Of a DNA stretch of 32,260 nt, positions 1 through 6,932 are shown piece after piece. The DNA comes from Secundilactobacillus yichangensis (GTDB lineage: Bacteria; Bacillota; Bacilli; Lactobacillales; Lactobacillaceae), in the NCBI RefSeq assembly GCF_016861565.1, contig NZ_BOLK01000021.1:1-32260 (forward strand), written 5' to 3'. A program made the position numbers and the translations under genes. Under the pieces are notes generated by a model that saw nothing but the letters and a program-made list of their open reading frames with translations, was not told the origin of the DNA and did not search any database. How positions within the stretch are numbered: the first letter of the stretch is position 1; the number at the start of each line of letters is the position of its first letter.

Positions 1-1
1 C

Positions 2-361
2 CGCAGCGGGGTCGTTAACTTGGTGCCAACTTCAGGCAAGGCCGACATTACATTATCAAATGCTAACTCACCAATGGGCAAGAATGACGCCACCGTTGGG
101 ATTACTTATTCGTCATATTATAACAACAAGAACATGAACGGCTTATCCTTTTTGGCCAGCGCCAAATCATACGTCTACACCAACGTTGCCAACCGTTACC
201 ACTATTCAAAGGGTGAACGGACTAACGTTGCTGAACATGAACTGGGCCACGCCTTAGGTTTGGAACATAACGTGGGCAAGCACAGTGTGATGTATTACGC
301 CACGCGTGATCAATCCGTATCAAAACCTGATGTTAATGGTTTGGTACACAGTTACCGTTAA
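2..361 (+). CDS. Matrixin-like zinc metalloprotease, C-terminal part (5' end outside window)
   Basis: The frame is open to the first base of the window, so this is the C-terminal ~119 residues of a longer protein. It contains HELGHALGLEHN, the HExxHxxGxxH zinc-binding and catalytic motif of metzincin (M10A, matrixin) peptidases, followed about 10 residues later by SVMYY, which fits the methionine of the Met-turn. The family hydrolyses peptide bonds using zinc held by three histidines. Bacterial members in lactobacilli are usually short secreted or surface proteins, but the signal peptide cannot be seen here. The TTG at position 20 is an internal codon, not a start. The protein ends ...VHSYR, without an added anchor domain. 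A strong terminator follows 30 bases downstream. The substrate is unknown. Confidence 0.85.
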   Translation, partial: RSGVVNLVPTSGKADITLSNANSPMGKNDATVGITYSSYYNNKNMNGLSFLASAKSYVYTNVANRYHYSKGERTNVAEHELGHALGLEHNVGKHSVMYYATRDQSVSKPDVNGLVHSYR

Positions 362-390
362 TATTAAAATCAACAATTAAATTAGAAATG

Positions 391-425
391 AAATATCCAT
401 TCCGGGGGGAATGGATATTTTTTTA
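391..425. terminator. Bidirectional intrinsic terminator
   Basis: A perfect 13-bp stem (391-403 with 408-420, sequence AAATATCCATTCC and its complement) closes a GGGG loop and runs into T's at 418-425. The A-run on the left arm gives a U-run on the other strand, so it can serve both the metalloprotease (+) and the acyltransferase gene converging from the right (-). Confidence 0.85.
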
Positions 426-428
426 GCT

Positions 429-2183
429 TTATTTCTGGGCTGCTAGCCAAGCGAAGATCTCGTTTAGGATTTCAGTGATATTTGTCAGTAATTCTTGTGC
501 GTTAAAAGAATTGGTCAGCCAGGATGAAGCGGTTAATCTGATTTGTGACTTTAAAATGTTGTAATAGATGGCATAGCCGTTTGGAGCGGTAGGGGCTGTG
601 ATGAAATTGGCCACTACTTTGGAAGATAGGTTTGAGGTTGAGAAAAATGCAGTGGTTAATTGTTTTAGAAAATCGGAATTAAAAAAAGTTGCTGCTGCCG
701 GAAATGGCTTTTCACCCCCATGCTGTATCATCATCTCCTGCAGGCCCAATAAGTGAGCAGTAACACCCATCCCTTTTTGGACGAGATTTATACGCTCAAC
801 GTGGGCGTCGATTGCATGGTCAAATAATTGTCTGGTGGCATCATCGCGCTGACCGGCAGCAAAGGCTTCGATAAACGCTTTTACCTCGACTGTCACAGTT
901 GGGACTTTTTCTGTTCGTCCTTGATAAAAGTTACGTAAGGGAATGGTTTCGACGATATTTCGCCAGCCGCCGGTAGCGCGGTATCCTGCCAGTGCCAAGC
1001 CAATTTGAATAAACGCGTCTGGATTGATGTCCATGGCTTGCAACCGTTCGCTGCCAAATGCTGGAACGTTAGTTGAGGCGGCAGTTAACCGATTTGCTAG
1101 TTCAGAGTTTTGATGTCCAGCTTCGGCCAATGCTTCTTTGGCGTAGTGGTCCAACTGCCATTCAAGTTGCTGATAATGCGGTTTACCTTTGCTATCCCAC
1201 TGATCAGCCGGCTGACTTAGATGAGCCACAACTGAATCAACTAAGTGTATTGCTGGTCCCTGATCGATCTGACTATGCTCAAACGTAAAACCGATATTAG
1301 CGTTGGCATCCACTGTAATTTGAAACGTTTTTTCGGCGATTTTATCTAAAGAGCCGAAAAAAGCCGACTGAGCAGTTAGAGGATGTTCTGCGTCCTCTAG
1401 GGTTAAAACCAGTAAACTATTGCTTATACGGGTCAAATTATCCCGATTAAGCTTATTTGTGGTTAACTGTTGCCATGAGTTTAAAGCAGTATCGCGTGGT
1501 AAACCGGTATACGCTCCGACAAAAAACGAATCAGTCGCAGAGTTTTGCAGTATTTCATTCAATGCTTCAGTGAGCGAATGCAAGGTTGATACTCGTCCTG
1601 CGTGGTCAATTAGTCGGATTTGGTAGAGTGTTTGATGATAAATAATGGTAGCTTCGACGTTAGTGACTGTACTTCGGGTCTGTTGCAGGAAATCGTGGTC
1701 AATACCCGGTCGCCGCTGAGTACGGAAAAATAGGTGATAGGCTGTCATGTCAATAGGTTCATTCTTCGAGTTGGTTTCAACTGGCGCTTTTTCGGTTACA
1801 TAAGCTAAATATTGATCGGCGACATTTTGCAGTAGTTTGGCTGCCATCTTGACTTGATCTAAATCAGGTAGCTCAGCAGCAGAAACAGTCAAAGCAAAAT
1901 TCGAAGTGAGTTGCAATGGCCCACGGCTAACGAGGTAATGGTGACGCACAATTGGGGCGAGCCAGTTAGCGTTAGTTTCAGCCCAGCGCTGTTTTAAAAG
2001 TGACTGTAATTCTAGTGCGTCACTTTTATTGAAATCAGCAGTCTGTTCAGCTAATTTTTCCTGTTCAGATGCTCCTAGTAATGGCGTACTCCATTCTTTA
2101 AGACGGGCAAAGGTTTCTTCAAGTTGAGGTAAGGGAAATTTGGGTAACTGTGTCAGCAAATCAATTGTGTATTTGGCTGTCAT
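429..2183 (-). CDS. Choline/carnitine O-acyltransferase family protein
   Basis: The product resembles the choline/carnitine acyltransferase family along its whole length. The N-terminus LPKFPLPQLEETF matches the family's proline-rich opening (usual form LPxLPVPxLxxTL). YLVSRGPLQLTSNFAL lies near residue 90. The catalytic histidine motif is FEHSQIDQG (His305 counted from the longer start). The YRATGG...FYQGRTEKV block at ~403-428 corresponds to the family's YR..G....GRTE(T/K)-R segment, and FFSTSNLSS near 515 replaces the STSQ motif. The family transfers acyl groups between CoA and carnitine or choline; the acceptor here cannot be told from sequence. The usual family length is ~600 aa, and this one has 584-586. 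The ATG at 2189 lies one base from AAGGAG (2192-2197), whereas the ATG at 2183 has a 7-base spacing and is preferred. The gene is monocistronic and divergent from the 2362 gene. Such enzymes are rare in lactic acid bacteria, which lack beta-oxidation. Confidence 0.8.
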   Translation of the reverse strand: MTAKYTIDLLTQLPKFPLPQLEETFARLKEWSTPLLGASEQEKLAEQTADFNKSDALELQSLLKQRWAETNANWLAPIVRHHYLVSRGPLQLTSNFALTVSAAELPDLDQVKMAAKLLQNVADQYLAYVTEKAPVETNSKNEPIDMTAYHLFFRTQRRPGIDHDFLQQTRSTVTNVEATIIYHQTLYQIRLIDHAGRVSTLHSLTEALNEILQNSATDSFFVGAYTGLPRDTALNSWQQLTTNKLNRDNLTRISNSLLVLTLEDAEHPLTAQSAFFGSLDKIAEKTFQITVDANANIGFTFEHSQIDQGPAIHLVDSVVAHLSQPADQWDSKGKPHYQQLEWQLDHYAKEALAEAGHQNSELANRLTAASTNVPAFGSERLQAMDINPDAFIQIGLALAGYRATGGWRNIVETIPLRNFYQGRTEKVPTVTVEVKAFIEAFAAGQRDDATRQLFDHAIDAHVERINLVQKGMGVTAHLLGLQEMMIQHGGEKPFPAAATFFNSDFLKQLTTAFFSTSNLSSKVVANFITAPTAPNGYAIYYNILKSQIRLTASSWLTNSFNAQELLTNITEILNEIFAWLAAQK

Positions 2184-2361
2184 TTGCATGCTCCTTTTGT
2201 TAGTACATGAACAAGACTAATATAATAGAAGAAATAATTTAAAAAACGATTACTTTTGAGCCATATTATGGCATAACAATAGCGTTTCGTCATGGAATTG
2301 AGCTTACAAAATAGCCCTTAAATGACACAGGTGGTATGCTGTTTTTAAGGAGTGATGATCA

Positions 2362-2997
2362 GTGGAACTCACAACAGCAGAAAAATACTTATTAGTCACG
2401 GAGCGAATCGATAAAAAGCCGATGTTACGAACGCGTTTTACGAGTCAGTCCTACTTTGTACTGGCCGTATTTTTAGACTTGTTGACACAACGTGTTGTCC
2501 AGTTGAAATCAGGTCGAGTTGTTTTTGATGAATCCGTTCAGTTACCCAGCTACTTATCAACGTTTGTTAAGGAGTTAACGGCAGCTTTGGCTGAGGATGA
2601 TCACCTAGCAAATGCGTTAAAACTACTTACTAGCTGGGATATTGCAAACCAAGTCTACGACGGTATCGGTGCGGGGTTATTGGCAGATAACCAAGTTCAG
2701 AAGGTCATTTTTCAGAATAATTTAGAACCGCATGTGATATATGAACCGACTAAGGAAGCGCGGTCAGCGATCACTACGTGGGTAACTCAGTCAAGCGATG
2801 CGGCAGCGCTTAATCTCGTGATCATTTTGCAGCAGATGGAAGCTCTGAAGTGGGTAGTCACTGATGAAAAAGTTCGCAATGACTTACTGGAAAAAATAAG
2901 GCAGCAATCAGCAGATACTGCAATTCAAAAAATTGTTGTAACAGCAGCGGACGTGATCACACAAAAGCGTTTCTGGTTAGATTCATGGTTAAGCTAA
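2362..2997 (+). CDS. Hypothetical protein, possibly GPP34 (Golgi phosphoprotein 3-like) family
   Basis: A 211-residue soluble protein with GTG start and AAGGAG at 2347-2352 (9-base spacing). The opening ELTTAEKYLLVTERIDKKPML, followed by a hydrophobic helix VLAVFLDLLTQRVVQLKSGRVVF, resembles the GPP34 pattern (LxLaEexLLL..., then a helix, then LalrGri). The rest is helical, with leucine-rich segments and no signal peptide. Eukaryotic members bind phosphatidylinositol 4-phosphate; bacterial members have no settled role. There are no catalytic motifs. It is transcribed divergently from the acyltransferase gene across a 172-bp intergenic region, which may mean shared regulation. The family call rests on pattern similarity only; an unrelated lactobacillus-specific protein is the alternative. 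Confidence 0.55.
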   Translation: MELTTAEKYLLVTERIDKKPMLRTRFTSQSYFVLAVFLDLLTQRVVQLKSGRVVFDESVQLPSYLSTFVKELTAALAEDDHLANALKLLTSWDIANQVYDGIGAGLLADNQVQKVIFQNNLEPHVIYEPTKEARSAITTWVTQSSDAAALNLVIILQQMEALKWVVTDEKVRNDLLEKIRQQSADTAIQKIVVTAADVITQKRFWLDSWLS

Positions 2998-3025
2998 ATT
3001 ATTGTTATACTGAAAAATAACCATT

Positions 3026-3085
3026 TAGCATTTTTACCATATAAAAATACTATTTTTTATAAAAAATGCTAGAATATTTTTTTAT
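3026..3085 (+). terminator. AT-rich intrinsic terminator after the GPP34-like gene
   Basis: TAGCATTTTT (3026-3035) pairs with AAAAATGCTA (3062-3071), and the intervening bases can pair further (ATAAAAATA with TATTTTTTAT). A T-rich run (3076-3087) follows. It lies 28 bases after the stop codon. Confidence 0.6.
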
Positions 3086-3804
3086 TTCTATATATAAATA
3101 TTGATAAAGACTGGCACAATGGTGTTTTGATCAATATTTGAATAAGTGATTCGAAAAACCATTTTTTATAAGAATTCAAGCCAAAATGTTTGACCTTAGC
3201 AATCATCATCGTTATATTTAACCGTAAGCTAGACGGCTCCAACTACGAAATCAGGCAAGGGGGCTTTGTCTGATTAATTCAGTCTGGTTATGTGAGGAGG
3301 GATAAAATATCAACTAGGAAGTCTATTGAACGTTGTAATCCAGTATTGTTTGTATGTAATTATGACTTATTTGTGCTACTTCAATCGGTTTGGCAGTGGA
3401 GGAAAGCAGAATTGAAAAAGCTGGGTGTACCCCAACACATAATGGTTGAACGTGCCAAGAGCTTAGTGCGATTTTGTCCTTATAACATAGGAGAGGACTG
3501 GGTTAAGCACCGATAGCATGTGTATGTTTTAACAATTATGGCACCCTATTACTTGATAGCGGCATGAGCATCATGGACATTTGAATTGATTGAGGCAGTT
3601 GCCTGATGGGGTGGCTGCTTTTTCGTTCGTTTAGTTCTCAAAATTAGCGTGATAAGTGCGTTTGTAGCGGTAGGTTAACCGGTTTACTAGTTAGAATAGT
3701 GTTGGGGTTAATCAAAGCGTACAGTGATCGTTACTCGTCACTAATTAATAATAATATTGCCAAAAGCTTGCTATCAAACGAGATATGTGATAAATTATAT
3801 ATAT
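3086..3804. other. Intergenic stretch without a convincing gene
   Basis: No open frame here shows a recognisable domain. Small inverted repeats are present: TCAGGCAAG (3251-3259) with TTTGTCTGA (3265-3273), and a 9-bp wobble-rich stem around 3584-3608 that runs into TTTTT and could be a weak terminator. A 74-codon GTG-initiated frame at 3292-3516 has no recognisable product and is not called. The end of the stretch (about 3765-3804) holds promoter-like sequence (TTGCTA, then TTATATATAT) before the structured region. Confidence 0.4.
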
Positions 3805-4550
3805 AGTTAAGAACGAAAAAAGTTAATTTAAATGCTCAGTTCTAACATCTGTTAGGACACGACCCGTTCTCGGAGGCTGAAAAGCTGGCCGAAGGATGGG
3901 TCTTTTTTGTTCTTAAAACTGATTTATTATTTCCGGGGGATTCATGGTTTAATAAGTCAGGTGAGGAGATGGAAAAGCCTACTACATGTGTTGCAGATAT
4001 TGTCCCACATCTAATGATTTCGGTGAACCTGTCATCACTCATTAGATAAGTCATAGCCGGGGGCTATGGTTGAGGTTTGGACACCTCTACAGACGGTATC
4101 ATATTAATGTGGTTGGAGGCCACATTAAAGTAATGGCAATATGGGTCTGGGGAGATTCATACTGCCGGTTGATTCCTTATTCAGCACATACTTAAAGTAC
4201 GGCTAATTAGCTGTGCGCTCTCATTTAAGTATGTTGGTTATGGGATCCTGATTACTTTTAAACTGTACCGCATCAAAATAAAAGATTCGCTTTAGCAGTC
4301 TGGGAAGACGTCAAAGCGAATCTTTTATTTTTGCGTAAAAAAAGATCACCCGGGGGAGGGTGATCTTTATAGGAGTAGGCATTTTCGTGATGGGGTTCAC
4401 GGAAATATAAATTTTACTTTGGAGGAGTAAAATGAAAAAGCTCACTTAATATCTTTATCTAAGATATTAGGCTATGGTCATAATATAGTCTCTAAATGTG
4501 AAGAAAGTGTGAAGATGACATAACAATTTTTGGGATGTTACGAAATTGTT
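3805..4550 (+). ncRNA. Candidate large structured non-coding RNA (chain of hairpins)
   Basis: About 745 bases with no gene, in which inverted repeats follow one another almost without gaps. Paired arms: 3807-3822/3902-3916 (15 bp, one bulge), enclosing 3839-3846/3851-3858 (8 bp) and 3861-3901 (GAAA tetraloop); 3919-3929/3950-3960 (11 bp, one G-T); 4009-4017/4039-4047 (9 bp); 4052-4058/4062-4068 (7 bp); 4072-4076/4083-4087; 4090-4094/4145-4149 enclosing 4100-4105/4138-4143 and 4106-4112/4120-4126; 4186-4196/4224-4234 (11 bp) enclosing 4197-4204/4209-4216; 4275-4293/4313-4331 (19 bp); 4341-4351/4358-4368 (11 bp); 4381-4390/4397-4406; 4411-4418/4426-4433; 4447-4455/4461-4469; 4522-4529/4543-4550. 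Nested stems and a GNRA loop argue for a folded RNA rather than scattered terminators. Strand is inferred from an upstream promoter-like AT box and the T-runs. Size and density recall the large ornate RNAs of Lactobacillales (GOLLD, ROOL), but membership is not shown. Confidence 0.5.
4275..4332. terminator. 19-bp perfect hairpin, terminator-like
   Basis: AAAATAAAAGATTCGCTTT (4275-4293) and its exact complement (4313-4331) flank a 19-base loop that itself contains GTCT/AGAC. The T-rich 3' arm (and A-rich 5' arm) would allow termination on either strand, or it may be one helix of the surrounding structured RNA. Confidence 0.55.
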
Positions 4551-4785
4551 AAAGGTTAATGCCGCTAATAACTTTCAATTGCTATAAGATTTTGCTATTA
4601 AAAATGAATTCATTATACAGATTATAATCATCATTATTAGCGATATGTAAGCGTTTATAAAACATTTATTTCCCCCGTAAAATAAAATCTATGATGTCAT
4701 CATTTTCTAGTGTATTTCTATGGCATCTTTTTAAATATTACATTTATATTACGAAGATTTTTTTGTTTAAAGACGTGAATTTTAG
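4551..4785. other. AT-rich intergenic stretch
   Basis: Very AT-rich DNA upstream of the GntR operon promoter. It contains AT-rich short repeats but no open frame and no clear hairpin with a GC core. A regulatory or UP-element role is possible but not shown. Confidence 0.35.
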
Positions 4786-4835
4786 TTGAATTTATCAGTA
4801 ATAGTGATATAGTGTAATAGGAAACTAATACACTA
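4786..4835 (+). promoter_or_regulatory. Promoter and YtrA-type operator of the GntR-ABC operon
   Basis: -35 TTGAAT (4786-4791), 16-base spacer, -10 TATAGT (4808-4813). Overlapping the -10 is an inverted repeat, TAGTGTAATAG (4810-4820), GAAA, CTAATACACTA (4825-4835), with 10 of 11 arm positions symmetric. Placement over the -10 and just upstream of the gntR ribosome site (AAAGGA, 4837-4842) is what is expected for autorepression by the GntR protein encoded next. Confidence 0.75.
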
Positions 4836-4851
4836 GAAAGGATAATTTGAG

Positions 4852-5241
4852 ATGGAATTTGACGATAAAGTACCAATTTACTACCAGATCAAAACGGTTA
4901 TCTATGATCAAATTATTGCTGGCCAATTAGCACCAGGTGACAAGCTTCCTGCGGTGCGGCAACTTGCGGTTTCACTAACGGTGAATGTGAATACGGTTCA
5001 ACGTGCCTTGCGCGAAATGATTGACGAAGGTGTCATTATTTCGCGGCGTGGACGCGGCAACTTTGTTACTGAAGATACTGAAATTGTTGAACAGCTCAAA
5101 CAAGAGCTGATCAACCGGTATTTGAAACAGCTTTATGATCAGCTTCACCGATTAAAAATTAGCGATTCTGAAATCATTGATGAGCTGACAGCATACATTG
5201 AAAGGCAGGGGGATTCAAATGACAACAACGCTGAAAATTGA
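4852..5241 (+). CDS. GntR family (YtrA subfamily) transcriptional regulator
   Basis: A 129-residue DNA-binding protein. Residues ~1-75 form the GntR winged helix (VPIYYQIKTVIYDQI, then PGDKLPAVRQLA, then VNVNTVQRALREM and the wing ISRRGRGNFV). A short helical tail of ~50 residues replaces the large ligand domains of other GntR types; this is the YtrA subfamily layout. YtrA-type genes nearly always head an operon with an ABC transporter, as here: the stop overlaps the ATPase start by 23 bases. The family represses its own operon; inducers in other species include cell-wall-active antibiotics, but the signal here is unknown. AAAGGA lies 9 bases before the ATG. Confidence 0.92.
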   Translation: MEFDDKVPIYYQIKTVIYDQIIAGQLAPGDKLPAVRQLAVSLTVNVNTVQRALREMIDEGVIISRRGRGNFVTEDTEIVEQLKQELINRYLKQLYDQLHRLKISDSEIIDELTAYIERQGDSNDNNAEN

Positions 5242-5932
5242 TCAGCTTAACTACCGAAAGAATTTAAAAAAGATTTTAGCCGACGTGTCATTGTCGTTAA
5301 CGGGTAATAAGATCGTCGGTCTTTTGGGGGAAAATGGTGCTGGTAAAACCACCCTGATGCGGCTGATTGCTGGGGTGGCAAAGAACGCTAGCGGGACAAT
5401 TGCTATTAACGATGAAACCAACGTGGCAGCCCGGAAGAGTTTGATCAGCTACAGCAATCCGCTTGGTGGTATAGCAACCAACAAGCGAATCAGTGAGGTT
5501 AAGCAGTTTTACGTGGCAGTTTACCCGGATTTTGACGAACAGAAGTATGATCAAATGATTTCGTTTCTTAAGCTGGATGAGTCACAGCGCTTATCAGCAC
5601 TGTCTAAAGGGACGCGTGAAAAGCTGGTGATCAGTTTAACCTTGGCGCGTCAAGCCAGCGTGTATTTGCTGGACGAACCGTTCGGCGGTATCGACAGCAT
5701 GAGCCGTAAGAAGATCATTAACAGTATTATTCAGTGGAAGCCAGCTGATTCACTGATGATCATCAGTGATCATTATGTTTCTGAGATTGCACCGATTCTG
5801 GATGAAATCGTAGTGATTAAGGATAACACCGTGGTGGTCCATAAAGCTGCCGATGCGATTCGTGAAGAAAGCGGCCAGAGTATTGAGGACTACTACGAAA
5901 GCTTGTACGGGGAGGCTGATTCGAATGACTAA
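5219..5932 (+). CDS. ABC transporter ATP-binding protein (YtrB-like)
   Basis: A 237-residue ATPase that couples ATP hydrolysis to the membrane protein encoded next. Visible motifs are Walker A GENGAGKTT (37-45), a signature in the variant form LSKGTREK (128-135), Walker B VYLLDEP (148-154) with D-loop GGID, and the H-loop histidine in ISDHY (185). The signature departs from LSGGQ, as is common in YtrB/EcsA-type exporters. The frame could begin at a TTG at 5198, but the ATG at 5219 has AGGGGGA 6 bases ahead and is preferred. It overlaps the upstream gntR by 23 bases and the downstream permease by 8 bases, so translation is likely coupled. The substrate is unknown; export or stress sensing is inferred from the GntR partner. 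Confidence 0.9.
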   Translation: MTTTLKIDQLNYRKNLKKILADVSLSLTGNKIVGLLGENGAGKTTLMRLIAGVAKNASGTIAINDETNVAARKSLISYSNPLGGIATNKRISEVKQFYVAVYPDFDEQKYDQMISFLKLDESQRLSALSKGTREKLVISLTLARQASVYLLDEPFGGIDSMSRKKIINSIIQWKPADSLMIISDHYVSEIAPILDEIVVIKDNTVVVHKAADAIREESGQSIEDYYESLYGEADSND

Positions 5933-6674
5933 GTTTATATCATTAATACCTACGTTTCTGCGAGATCGATTTAAATCATTGAACCGGATCATTTTATTGA
6001 TGCTGATTGCAATCATTGCGACTGAAATCTACATGTTTGTTGAGAAAGGGCCGTATAGCGGAACTTACTTGCAGTCATACACTAGTTTTTGGAGTTCATT
6101 GGCATTTTTGATTGCCTTTATTAGGCTGGCAACGTTTAACGAAAAAGTTTATCAAAGCGATTCTATTCGTTTAATACCAGCAAGTGATACTAAAATTTAT
6201 TTAAGTAATCTATGCACCACCGTGATTGGTCTTCTGTACTTTATGGTCGTTCAGTTTGTACTTCGGGTGGTTGTGAGCTTGATAACTGGCAATAGTTTCA
6301 TGCGTGTATCGGGATTTGGCACAAGTTCCGGTCGAATTGCTGCCACCGTCGTAATCGCATTCGGAATTGTACTAGCTACCATCATCATGGCTTGGGCGAC
6401 GATTTCGCTGATTCATTTGATTATGCTCAGCATTGACGCATTCTTGCCCATTGGTCGTCAAAGACTTATTCGGGGCATTTTATATATTGTCATCAGTTTT
6501 GTCATTATTCGTTTGGGGGCAGTCTTTTTCCATATCTATGGCACATTGATGAGCGGCCTCTCATTAGGATGGGGAGCGATACTTGCACTTTTCGGTGTCC
6601 TTGTTTTAGTGGCTGCACTTGAAGTAGTTGCCAACATTCTATTAATGAATAAGTTCGTTGAAACTGATCAGTAA
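5925..6674 (+). CDS. ABC transporter permease, partner of the GntR-linked ATPase
   Basis: A 249-residue integral membrane protein with about six hydrophobic segments: LNRIILLMLIAIIATEIYMF; SSLAFLIAFIRLA; VIGLLYFMVVQFVLRVVVSL; IAATVVIAFGIVLATIIMAW; GILYIVISFVIIRLGAVFF; and WGAILALFGVLVLVAALEVV. The N-terminus is short and basic, and there is no extracytoplasmic substrate-binding lipoprotein in the operon, so export is more likely than import. The start at 5925 is preceded by GGGGAGG (5908-5914) and overlaps the ATPase stop by 8 bases; an upstream in-frame ATG at 5853 lies deep in the ATPase gene and lacks a ribosome site. It is last in the operon, followed by a strong terminator. Confidence 0.85.
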   Translation: MTKFISLIPTFLRDRFKSLNRIILLMLIAIIATEIYMFVEKGPYSGTYLQSYTSFWSSLAFLIAFIRLATFNEKVYQSDSIRLIPASDTKIYLSNLCTTVIGLLYFMVVQFVLRVVVSLITGNSFMRVSGFGTSSGRIAATVVIAFGIVLATIIMAWATISLIHLIMLSIDAFLPIGRQRLIRGILYIVISFVIIRLGAVFFHIYGTLMSGLSLGWGAILALFGVLVLVAALEVVANILLMNKFVETDQ

Positions 6675-6703
6675 CTTTTATTTTAAAGCCTGACAAATAA
6701 AGT

Positions 6704-6754
6704 AAAGGGATCAATCATCAGTTAATCGTTGACTGGTGATTGATCCCTTTTTTT
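6704..6754 (+). terminator. Intrinsic terminator of the GntR-ABC operon
   Basis: A 19-bp stem (6704-6722 with 6732-6750, sequence beginning AAAGGGATCAATCA) and a 9-base loop, followed by T's to 6754, 30 bases after the permease stop. Confidence 0.9.
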
Positions 6755-6874
6755 GTAGCGGTTAATATTTGTAAGCGCGATAATTTAAATTCGATTTGTA
6801 TATCAAAGCCGATATAAATAATGAGATAAGCCCACGAGATATTAGGGTTAATTTTTCCATATTCCCATATTACT

Positions 6875-6903
6875 TTCATGATTGTTTAGTATTCTGATAA
6901 AAT
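6875..6903 (+). promoter_or_regulatory. Putative promoter of the EamA transporter gene
   Basis: TTCATG (6875-6880), a 17-base spacer and TAAAAT (6898-6903) preceded by TG at -15/-14 (extended -10). The hexamers are imperfect, so the call is moderate. Confidence 0.45.
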
Positions 6904-6932
6904 ACATTTTTATCTTTTCGGGAGAATTGAAC

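Noticed and set aside
3292-3516. 74-codon GTG-initiated frame (MRRDKIST...EDWVKHR)
   Set aside because: No ribosome site at a proper distance, no recognisable domain, unusual composition, and it lies in a region with no other coding signal; could be a gene remnant but not supported.
3842-4054. 70-codon minus-strand frame
   Set aside because: It runs through several perfect hairpins of the structured region and has no ribosome site or domain.
3000-4850. RNase P RNA, tmRNA or 6S RNA
   Set aside because: The conserved core signatures I know (for example GAGGAAAGTCC of RNase P, or a tRNA-like end for tmRNA) are absent.
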